Shown here: positions 55,235 to 64,000 of the stretch, piece after piece | Position numbering within the stretch: the stretch's first letter is position 1 | Layout: each line of letters starts with the position of its first letter | Source: Calliopum simillimum | Lineage: Eukaryota; Arthropoda; Insecta; Diptera; Lauxaniidae | Length of the DNA: 64,000 nucleotides | NCBI GenBank assembly: GCA_951812925.1 | Contig: OX638371.1 | Location: 49,326,101-49,390,100, forward strand | Direction of reading: 5' to 3' | Made by a program: the position numbers and the translations under genes | Notes under the pieces: model-generated | What the model saw: only the letters and a program-made list of their open reading frames with translations | Told to the model about the DNA's origin: nothing | Database searches by the model: none

Positions 55235-56418
55235 TCCATGAACACGTGCCCTTGCTGTTTACAGTTCCAGCATATCAGAACTCGCTTTGGCTGCTGCTGG
55301 TATTGTTTTTGTTGCTGATAATGTTGTTGATGCTCATTACTCCTGCTCGTAAACGATTGCTGATATGTTTGCTGTTGCTTTTGTCCTGCTGAACGTTTAT
55401 TAGCCTGCACTTCATCGACTTTTATTTCTTCATACACATCATCATGGAGGTCATCATTATCTCCAAACTGAATCTCATCAAGGCCATGAGCACGCGGCTG
55501 CCGTCCATATTTTTGAGTTGGATGAAACGAGCTTCCGCGTCGTGCTAGAAACTGTTCTGCTTTTATACACTCTGTGCGTAGCTCCTCTATGGTGTAAATT
55601 GCCATCGGATAAACCACGTTCGCCAAACTACCTCTCAAGTTTTGCTTTATGATATTCACGACATCGTGATCATGAACTAGGTATCTCAATTTGGACCGTA
55701 TTTTTAAAACGTCATGAAAGAATTGATCGACACTTTCTCCTGGCACCTGCTTTCTTTCACTTAACTCGCTCATCACTTGGAAATCCGTGCGATTGCTTTG
55801 ATACTGTCGCATCAGGTATCCTTTTAACGTTGGCCAATCTCTGATATCACGCTTACGAACTTGAAGCCAGTACCATTCACGAGCATTTCCATCCACCAAC
55901 AAATAAAACTCGCAAAGAATTTGCTCCCAGGAACACCCATATTGATACTGCAGACGCTCTAACCGGAAAATGAAGTCTTCCACTGACAGTTTATCGGTTT
56001 TCCCATCGAAAACTAATCCCCATCGATCAATTCTCACCCGGTTAAAATTGTTGTAACCAATATTTTGTGATGTTGAATGTTGATTGATCGCTGCTTGATG
56101 TTGGTATGCCGGGGCTGCGTGTGACGTTTGGTAACCGCTGCCTTCTCGATTGCATTGCATTTCTGGTGGCTGAAATTGCGATGTTGAACGTTGGCTTGGC
56201 ATCGGCTGTTGGTGGTATTGTTGTTGCTGGGATTGTCCCATTGATCTTTGCTGGGATTGAAATCGAGGAAGTTGGCATGGCCTTTGCTGCTGAAAATATT
56301 GTTGTTGCTGGGATTGCCAAGGAGTGATCGCATTTTTCTGACTTAGATGAGTATCATTTGAATTTTGCCTATTATCTTGATTAAAATCGTCTTTTTCAGT
56401 TTCTTCACCTGCATGCAC
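55183..56418 (-). CDS. Gypsy Gag, central and zinc-knuckle part
   Basis: Glutamine-rich N-terminal third (several QQQQ runs). Then a Gag capsid-like segment (KTDKLSVEDFIFRLERLQYQ, EFYLLVDGNAREWYW, ERKQVPGESVDQFFHDVLKI) and a CCHC knuckle near residue 390 (CWNCKQQGHVFMDC). A second Cys motif starts (CYKCG) but is cut by TAG at 55,183-55,185, with further Cys residues open beyond it in the same frame. The upstream Gag frame overlaps by about 76 nt in a different frame, so the real Gag may span two frames. Confidence 0.88.
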   Translation of the reverse strand: MHAGEETEKDDFNQDNRQNSNDTHLSQKNAITPWQSQQQQYFQQQRPCQLPRFQSQQRSMGQSQQQQYHQQPMPSQRSTSQFQPPEMQCNREGSGYQTSHAAPAYQHQAAINQHSTSQNIGYNNFNRVRIDRWGLVFDGKTDKLSVEDFIFRLERLQYQYGCSWEQILCEFYLLVDGNAREWYWLQVRKRDIRDWPTLKGYLMRQYQSNRTDFQVMSELSERKQVPGESVDQFFHDVLKIRSKLRYLVHDHDVVNIIKQNLRGSLANVVYPMAIYTIEELRTECIKAEQFLARRGSSFHPTQKYGRQPRAHGLDEIQFGDNDDLHDDVYEEIKVDEVQANKRSAGQKQQQTYQQSFTSRSNEHQQHYQQQKQYQQQPKRVLICWNCKQQGHVFMDCPVMQRSIFCYKCGTP

Positions 56419-57092
56419 GGATCCAGCGCTTGGCCTACTGCTACATTTGAGCCTCCCGCCCTCGGTTTTTCCACGGACTCACCTACATTCGGTCCTAGAC
56501 TTAATTTTTTTAAAATTTCCGTTAAACTAGATTGCATTATCTGCATACTTTCTGAAATTTTTTCATGCACAGATTGCTCTATTGACTCCTTAAACTCTTG
56601 GTTTGTTCTATGTACGATTTCACCAATCAAGGCAATGTTTTCGCGACTGTTGATAGAGTCCCCCCGAGATTCAAACATTTTTTTATTATTCGGTTTTCCT
56701 GAATTTATGGGTGGAGGTAATGTCAAATTAGGCGGAAACGCATCAAGTGTTTGAGGCGCTAAAGGTGGCTTACCTTTTGGATTAGCACCTGTTGCATTCA
56801 ATGCTTCACTAGTTGCATTCACTGACTCAACAGTTGCTTCTCTTGGTTTTGCTATCGTTTCAGACAAATCAATAAAACAAGCATTATTTGCAGAGGACTC
56901 TTCATTCGAGTTTTCATCTGATTTACCCTGACCCTTTTTTGGTGGAGTTGTAAACATATTTTCTTCCTGATCTTGTGTACCCAATGGGTTTGCTAAGTTA
57001 TACAATGGGGTTCTTTTGTGCCTAAAATTGTATCGAGTATTTTTAGGACTCTTCCTAGATTTACTTGGACTAAATCGCGAATGACTATGCAT
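56343..57092 (-). CDS. Gypsy Gag N-terminal part
   Basis: A basic N-terminus (HSHSRFSPSKSRKSPKN), then a Ser/Asn-rich, low-complexity region and a helical stretch (IVHRTNQEFKESIEQSVHEK). It ends shortly after DPCMQV. At about 56,410 the next Gag frame takes over in the -1 register. Either a frameshift mutation or a second slippage site is possible. No domain recognised by itself. Confidence 0.7.
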   Translation of the reverse strand: MHSHSRFSPSKSRKSPKNTRYNFRHKRTPLYNLANPLGTQDQEENMFTTPPKKGQGKSDENSNEESSANNACFIDLSETIAKPREATVESVNATSEALNATGANPKGKPPLAPQTLDAFPPNLTLPPPINSGKPNNKKMFESRGDSINSRENIALIGEIVHRTNQEFKESIEQSVHEKISESMQIMQSSLTEILKKLSLGPNVGESVEKPRAGGSNVAVGQALDPCMQVKKLKKTILIKIIGKIQMILI

Positions 57093-57920
57093 ATGTTTTA
57101 TTTTATTTTTGCCTTATTTAATTTTACTTTTATTTCTTCTGCTTGAAGGTAAGGGAGGGGTTCTGCTTTTGGTCGAATGATTCTGTGGTTACTATGGTTA
57201 ATTTGCGTTTTTTTTTCTGCGCACTCCTATAGAGTAGCTTTCGTGATCTTATTCTCCTAATAATTTTCCTACGTTTTACCCCCATTCATACTACGTGTAT
57301 AACAATTTCTGTGCAACAAAATTGCAAGGTTTTTTGTCGTTAACTTTATTTTGGCCACATATTGTTAAGCTCTTTGAACTTGATAGTACTACTATAATTT
57401 TCTGTTGCTTTATCTTTATAGGTTACATCGCCAAAGAAGCTTATGACCCACAGCATAATTTACTCGCCTTCTATGTTTCTAAATTTCCTATCCTTAATTT
57501 TCTTCCTTCTCATCACGTTTTACTTTTAGTGCAATTTGGTTTAGAATTTGAAATCTTTCGAAAGCCACTAAAGTCGAACATTCTGAGAGGATTAAAAAAA
57601 AACCATTCTTAACTTTCAATTTATATGATTTATTTTTATCTGACTACTTTGGCTTTCAGAGCATCTTTCGTCTTCACAAACATCTGTGCTATTAGTCATA
57701 TTTAGCTAGATTTGACTAAGTCACCGATCGAATGCAAAAACCGAAAAGATCCTTTTCCCTATTTAGATTATCGTCGACCACTTTCACAAGTGATGCATTT
57801 AACATTTAAAATCTCTTTATGTTGAGCCATCACCGCAAAAGAGTCGGCGATCCACTATTTTGACTACTTCCGGACACATTACTAGGGTATTGATGTTTCT
57901 CACCCTTTATACTAATGTTG
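57093..57920 (-). other. 5' leader of the gypsy element
   Basis: About 830 bp between the primer-binding site and the first Gag ATG. No conserved protein; expected to hold packaging signals (inference). Confidence 0.5.
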
Positions 57921-57938
57921 TTTTATGTTTGGGCGCCA
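57921..57938 (-). promoter_or_regulatory. Primer-binding site (tRNA-Lys type) of the gypsy element
   Basis: In the element's sense it reads TGGCGCCCAAACATAAAA, starting 3 nt after the 5' LTR. TGGCGCC is complementary to the 3' end of tRNA-Lys; the match beyond the first eight or nine bases is weak. Confidence 0.75.
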
Positions 57939-57941
57939 TAT

Positions 57942-60900
57942 TGCTATATGTCCCCATAGGTATCGTACCTAACGCGGGTCCACCACGGCTAACTCTGGAC
58001 TTTCAGGGGGTTCTCAACCCGCCGCGTTAGGTCGAGGGAGCTAACAATAAATTTCACTTCCGGCGGAAGTGAAATTTGAAAAATAAAAATGTACCGGTGC
58101 AAACCAAAAAAAAAAAAACCCCCAACTATCGATCTCCCAAAACAAAACCCAAAAGAAAAACCCACAGAATTAAAGATCACGAAACCTAGGAAAAAGATGG
58201 TAACCTTCCTTCGCACCCGCCCATCCTGTATCACCTCTTTAAAATTTCTTGATGATACCCACGAACACCCACAACCAACCATAATTCACCTCACTTATCC
58301 ACCATCATCATCGACCACTGCAATCCCCCACCCTTCCAAATTAAATTAACGTCTCATTTTAAACTATTAAAAATTCACAAAATTAATTTTATTAATGAAA
58401 TTTTGATAAACGGAAGCATCCGTATTAAACAATGCAAAACCAAAAAAAAAACTATATCATAGGCCCTAACATACTCTTCAGTAGAAATAATTCAGCAACA
58501 ATTGCTCAAAAATAAATATAAAAAAAAACTTAAGACAAAATATCTAGAATAAATCTAACTTCACTGAAATAAATCATGTAATAGTATAGGTTATCAAAAA
58601 GAAAAAATAATATCATCAAAATAATTAAATAATTTAAACATGCATGTAATGTAAATGGTATATCACCAACGAAATTCAATAAATATGTGAAATAAAACAA
58701 AATATAATTTTGAACAAAAAAAACACAGGGAAAAATGGGTTATTCGATTTTTTTAAAATAAATTTTCTTTCTTTTACCGACTTTGAAACGAAAATGTCGG
58801 TCACTTTTCGAACATATAATTTTTACGCCACCCTAGAGAGCTCTTTGGGATGAAGATATGCGTGCCTAAAATTTAAAATGGCCACGATTAAACGACCGCG
58901 AAAATTACCGAACATCCGCCATTTCCCTTTACAAACGCAAAAATTTTATATAGAATACCGACATTTTTTCCAATTTTAACCGAGACTATAAAACGCAACC
59001 TTAATTTATACGATTAAAATAATCTTAAAACTAACTTAAAATGAAAAAAAAAAACTCCGCAGGAACCCTGTGTTTATACCAGCCCGTATATTCTTGCAGT
59101 TCTCTCACTACATGCAACCGATCATAGGTTCACACTTCACGTATTTTGGAATATTCCTTTTTCCACCCAAGACCCCAACCAAATTTCTTGAATTTACGAG
59201 ATTAGTTTTTTCATATTCCCCAGTAGAAAATGATGCCAAATATATACATGGAATACTAAAAAAAAACTGTAGCTGACTTATCTTTTGTGTTGAGGATTTG
59301 CTTATCAAATTTTTTCCACCGCCGGTTCCTTGTCCTCATACGCCAACCACACTATCCGGGAAACACAAAATTAAAATTCGTAATCTTCTGGCTATCGTCA
59401 GGCATCTGACTTACGTTTATTTTGTTCTTCTGTCGTTTACTGTAAAGGGGTATTTTTGCTGCTGCTGCTGATGCTGCCGATTTCTTCGTACAAAGTACAC
59501 CACAGGAATTCCTAAACCAAGTATGAAATCTATCACTCACTTTCCACTAAAAAATCTAAAATTTCTAAAAAATTTTACCTTCTTCTTTTTTCCTCTAATT
59601 TTAATCACTGTCGACCCGAAATTAAATTGCTGCTAATTCTTTTTTTAAATAAATTTAATAAAATTTTGCCGCGGGCTGAATCAACTGTACAAACACTTTA
59701 AAATTTCCAAAAACAAAATTTTAATTTTTAAATAAACTTGCGCAGCAACACGACTTTTCCATCCGGCGGTGGTTTTACTTTTAAAAATTTTACCGCGAAA
59801 CAAGTCTGTCGTCAACTCAAAATTTCTAGAAGCTCAGCAGCAACAAAAAGAACCGCTTAGTACATTACATAGCTCCTACATATGACTTACACCCACACCC
59901 CAACATTAAAAATCGACTACACTCGAAACGCTTTCTCTTAATTTTCCCGAACTACCAAATTGCTTAACTCATCGGAAAACTCTTATCATCGCTTAACATT
60001 GCCAAAATTGGTAACACGCATATCGTTTTCCTAGTTCCAAACCCAATACTAATACAAAATTCCTACTTTTTTCTCTGACCTGGTAATACCGTACTCAAAA
60101 TATCCCTCTCTTCATATGCCATTTGACGTTTATCAAAACAATGATGGCCGTACATTACAAGTGACAATTTGCAGATGAATTGTTTTTTTTCTTTTATTTC
60201 ACCTAAACGCCTAAACGTTAAGCTAATAAATCACGATTGGAAACTGGTATCATTACTCGCCCCACACGCATCCTAATTTGTGATCTGATTGCTGCCAAAA
60301 AGCAGGATTTTGCGAGCTTGGACGATCAAATGACCTTTGCAGTTGGTAGCGCTTTGGTGTTTATTTGACGCACCGTCTAACCAGGTTTGACGCACATCAT
60401 GCCATTGGACGCTTTATTTTGAAATTATCGAGACATCTGCCTATAACAAGGTAATGTGATTATCCCGTACGCGTATTTTGTAGTGCCAGCAATTACCAAT
60501 CTTTCGGTGAGCGACATCCATCGACATCCATGCATTTCTATTGTCGCCTCGCAGGTTTTTGCTAACGCCATAGCTTTATTATTTATTTCTTATTGACTTT
60601 AATTTCCATAGGTTTTAGTTGAAATTGACTGCTTCCGTCATCCAATAGCATGCAAGAATGGTTCTTAAGTAAGAGATGCAATTATTTAAATGATAATTAA
60701 AATGGTATTTCATTCTGCCCTACAGTTGAACATACGAACTATGTTGGTTTTGGTCCCGTTTACCTATGTCTGGTGTTATCACAGTTAATACCAGATTGGG
60801 TTGCACCTTTGTTTGACCCATACTGCAGCGAAATAACTCTTTGACCCGCGTGCATTTAGTCATTAGAGAAACGAACCTTTTTATCAGACTCCTTTGGACC

Positions 60901-61404
60901 ACTCGATGGTTGTTCAAAGTTCCAACCCTTTCTACCCACGGATTATAAGCAAATAACACCAGAGCTCAAGTTATGCCATTCCCTGAGATCAACACTTTGG
61001 AAAGTTTCCTGTGTTGGCACACAAAAGTTTCTAGCATGTTCTAAAAATGCAGATATATTTTCTATACACTTGCAAGCCATTTTGCTTTCATTAATTTTCC
61101 TAATGGAATTGCAAGGTGATTACAAGTTAACACAAGAGAACGCCATCCTTGGTTGACACTTTGCCTTGAACGAGTTTTAGTTTATTTCAAAGTTAAATGC
61201 GGTCTAAAGATTATTGTACTAGGTTGTGTGGCTTGTTCGAAAGACACAAAAAAAACAATTTTGTGTCGTCGAAGGCCAATATTCGTGGGCAAATGTAAGT
61301 AACTTAGAACGTGAGCACCCCATTCTGGTAAATCGTGAAAGCTTAAAGGTATTCTACTTCTAATCCTGCACTTTCAAATTGCTGCCAAAACCAAACATGC
61401 AACA
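57942..61404 (-). repeat. 5' LTR of the gypsy element (3,463 bp)
   Basis: Counterpart of 47,590-51,027. In the element's sense it starts TGTTGCATG and ends ATATAGCA. The copies differ by a block of about 25 bp and scattered single bases. LTRs this long are rare in insects. Confidence 0.95.
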
Positions 61405-61608
61405 AAGTAGCAAAAACTTACTTATTTGTTCGGCTTTGTGAACGTTATTAAAATAAAAATTCAAATATTTCTATCCAATGACATTTCAGAGCAGTTCACA
61501 ATGATCAAAATAATGAAATACACAAAGGCGTTGCCATAACAAAAATCTAAACATAAATATTATAAAGTTGCCACATAGGGCGTTTTATACGTAGAAATAA
61601 ATAAAAAG

Positions 61609-62036
61609 GTTTTAATTATTTGAAGTTGAGCTGTTTGGTCATGTTAAAAATAAAAATTCAAAAAGTTATTTTAATTTTTATGTTCGACGTTTCGTGGATA
61701 ATTCTCCCTTTCCTCAGGAACAATTTATTTAAAAAACTCTCTAAAAAAGAACAAATTAGAAAGTAATACAACAATTATTATCTAATACTACTCACAGAAT
61801 TATTACATTGAAAACTTGACTGACTTGTTGTATAAATAAATAAAATAAAATAATTAAAAACTGTTCACTAACAAAATTTTAAAACACGAAAACAAGAAAC
61901 ACTTATTATTACTGCTGCCCGATCGCTAATTCATATACTTTGCATGTTTTGTCTATGTCTTCCTTTGTGTTCATCACTGTTGTAATTTTTTGTTGTTTTA
62001 ACATGACCAATTAGCTCAACTTCAAATACTTAAAAC
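61609..62036. mobile_element. Foldback element with about 40-bp inverted ends
   Basis: GTTTTAATTATTTGAAGTTG (61,609), then AGCTGTTTGGTCATGTTAAA, is inverted at 61,997-62,036. No coding content. Confidence 0.72.
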
Positions 62037-62289
62037 ATAAATGGGTCAAACTTATTATTCATAAAAAGGTTTTAGTTCCTAACAATAATTTTGACCAAAC
62101 CATAATTTTAGTAACAAAATATGAAAGGTCGATCTATTTTCTTTTATTATCTAAGTCATATAGGTCTAATAGATACAATTTCCTATATTAGTAAAGTTTT
62201 TCCAAAAAAATGAAAAAAGTAGAAGAATTAAAATTTTTTTTTTTCTATTTCATAAGATGTCTTCATCTACAACATTATCATTTTCATCG
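62037..62289. other. Short AT-rich spacer
   Basis: Nothing recognised. Confidence 0.4.
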
Positions 62290-62868
62290 TTCTCTGCTTT
62301 GTATTAAACGACTTTATGCAATCTTCCGTATATTTAAAAAAATCCTCCATTGGATTAATCCCCTCTGCTTTACACTTTTTAAGGAACATGAATTTTGCAA
62401 TATATCCTTCGTAAAACGGTTTTCTTCTGTTAAATACAGGTAAAGCGTTAACATGGCGCCACAGACCCTCAATCGTAAGTGTGGACGCCAGTTGCTGTAT
62501 CTTTAAAAGAAATTGAGTGGTTCACCGTTAGATGGTTAAAACCTTATTTTTCTATTCTTGAAAAATGAAATATTGGTATATTAATTAAATATTTTATGAA
62601 TTTTAAATTACTTTCCAGCAGTCCGAAATAATAGCGGTGCCAGGTAAAATCCAATCCTTTATCAATTCCGATAGGACTTCTCTACACCTTGACTCTACTG
62701 GCACCATAAAACACCTCTCACTTCCCCTTTCCACACCACCGAAGACCCATTGCCGCTCGACATGGTGCCCTCGATGGTACTTCCTGTGTCCAAATTTGGA
62801 CTCATCAATTTCTACTATTTTTCCTTCACCTCCTACAAATTTAAAAAAAAAATATATTTTTTAAAATT
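62290..62868 (-). pseudogene. Merlin-type (IS1016/ISXO2-like) transposase relic
   Basis: On the minus strand the first block reads VGGEGKIVEIDESKFGHRKY, HRGHHVERQWVFGGVERGS and LIKDWILPGTAIISDCW (about 62,868-62,618), carrying the first two acidic catalytic positions of the DDE domain. After an AT-rich interruption of about 70 bp with stops come HLTVNHSISFKDTATGVHT, a frameshift, and TIEGLWRHVNALPVFNRRKP followed by GYIAKFMFLKKCKAEGINP. This is the Merlin/ISXO2 fold (family knowledge). Neither terminal repeat nor target duplication could be located. It is dead. Confidence 0.8.
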
Positions 62869-64000
62869 ATTAATTTTTAAAAATTGATGGTAATTTGCAT
62901 AGAGAAATAGAGGCGAAAGCGTTTTAATTGAACCTGGCAACACTTTCGGCCACACAAACACTATGACAAAATCTTTTATTAGTATTGAATTCACGCATTA
63001 ATTGTCTTTAAATTTTGGTGAAATTCATCACAGCTACCATAAAGATGTGGCCCATAGAAAATCAAAAGAAGTGAAGCTTAGTTCTGCCGACGGCCTCTGC
63101 TCACACTTATTGGTTGTCAGAGAATGCGTGTAATCTGCTAAAATAGCGCTACCTTATGTTGGGATTTAACTTTTGTGGGAGTTCATTCCTAAAATGAATA
63201 AATAAAATAAATTAAATATTTTTTTCTCTCTAATTTTCAAATGAAAATAATTTGTACGAACTACGTATTTACTAAAATCAAAAAAATTTCAAATATTTTA
63301 TTCAATTCCATATATATTCAATTCCACTGCTGTCCAAAGTGTTGATCTGATTCTTCGAACGGGTGCAAAATCCAAAATGCAATGACGACGTTTTCATCGT
63401 TAACCACATCAGTTTCAACATTAAGCGTCATTAATGCTGCGTAAAATCCCTAGCGCGTTTTTCTTGCATATAATTTGAATTGCGTTTTTATTTGCTTTTC
63501 GTTTATTTTTTTATTAATATATTTTTTTGACGTTTAATTTCTTTTGAAATTTTTTTTTTGTTTTACCCGCACACATCGCGTACATTTACATATGTTATCA
63601 ATTTTGACTTTATAGAAACTTAACAAATTTAAATTATATGCTAGTTCGCAATCAGCATTTATTTTATAGTTATCTCCAAATAAAGCGATATCGGAAAAGT
63701 TTATTGGACTTTTTCGAATTATTTTGGGATATTTTATGTGAACAAATTGTCTATTCTAAAACATTTCCAGAAATTTTTTAAATATTCTCGTATTGCTTAA
63801 GAAAAATCCGTGGTGGCAGCTTTTGACAACAAGGTGAAATGAAAAAAGGAAAAATGTGTATTTAGTTAGGTTCGATGATGAGGGAGCAGGGGGATTGGGG
63901 ATTGTTGCGCGTTCGTTGACAAGGCGTTGTGTGCGGGTGTAACTGAAGGGTAAAATGCAACCGTGAACTAGGCAAACAAGGTGAATAAGTAGTCATCTGA
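62869..64000. other. AT-rich spacer to the window edge
   Basis: No gene seen. 63,058-63,130 is a diverged relative of 26,350-26,430. 63,930-63,960 (CGGGTGTAACTGAAGGG) relates to 29,908-29,950. Confidence 0.4.

Larger units (their letters stand above)
47590..61404 (-). mobile_element. Ty3/gypsy LTR retrotransposon, 13.8 kb, with about 3.45-kb LTRs
   Basis: Long direct repeats (47,590-51,027 and 57,942-61,404) bound a minus-strand gag-pol. The target duplication is AAGT (47,586-47,589 and 61,405-61,408). A TGGCGCCC primer-binding site lies 3 nt inside the 5' LTR. The LTRs make up half of the element. The long LTRs and the tRNA-Lys-type primer site recall the Osvaldo/Ulysses lineage of Drosophila (inference). 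No env-like gene is seen between pol and the 3' LTR, and no clear polypurine tract. Confidence 0.94.

Overview
This is eukaryotic nuclear DNA, almost certainly from a higher fly (schizophoran Diptera; a tephritid-type fruit fly would fit, but I cannot prove the family). The evidence is insect-type transposons (Jockey-like LINE, BEL/Pao, Ty3/gypsy, mariner-like, pogo-like, Merlin), fly-like versions of host proteins (mitochondrial AlaRS, cyclin K, crooked neck, Zw10, COX15), spliceosomal introns and very AT-rich spacer. No complete, clearly functional host gene is visible. The window looks like transposon-dense heterochromatin, possibly but not provably sex-linked.

Layout. 1-2.4 kb: decayed LINE pieces. 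3.2-10 kb: a succession of foldback elements and MITEs plus a pogo-like relic. 10.5-11.4 kb (minus): four intact exons of mitochondrial alanyl-tRNA synthetase. 11.5-19.2 kb: three nested pairs of inverted repeats whose core holds a broken cyclin K copy. 19.8-21.1 kb: a mariner-like element with DD41D spacing and two lesions. 22.0-26.2 kb: a composite with PIF/Harbinger-type ends (TAA duplication) carrying a tandem array of a 545-bp unit; each full unit has a tRNA-like pol III promoter (box A and box B) and a complete type I hammerhead ribozyme. 26.8-28.1 kb: an LTR-like repeat with a 77-bp minisatellite. 30.0-32.9 kb: broken pieces of a SMYD3-like gene, crooked neck and Zw10, the first two joined end to end. 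33.6-38.0 kb: a 4.4-kb segment bounded by 536-bp inverted repeats. 38.7-39.6 kb: a COX15 pseudogene between direct repeats, followed by a perfect 36-bp-arm hairpin. 41.4-47.1 kb: a complete, young BEL/Pao element (188-bp LTRs, TCTTG duplication). 47.6-61.4 kb: a 13.8-kb Ty3/gypsy element on the minus strand with exceptionally long LTRs of about 3.45 kb (AAGT duplication). 61.6-62.9 kb: a foldback element and a decayed Merlin transposase.

The strongest candidate for something undescribed is the hammerhead/pol III array at 22,150-23,880. Transcripts started at the internal promoters should self-cleave into 545-nt monomers, an architecture recalling schistosome SINE-like hammerhead satellites and retrozymes. 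Second is the collection of intron-containing fragments of unrelated host genes, which looks like DNA-level capture or relocation rather than retroposition.
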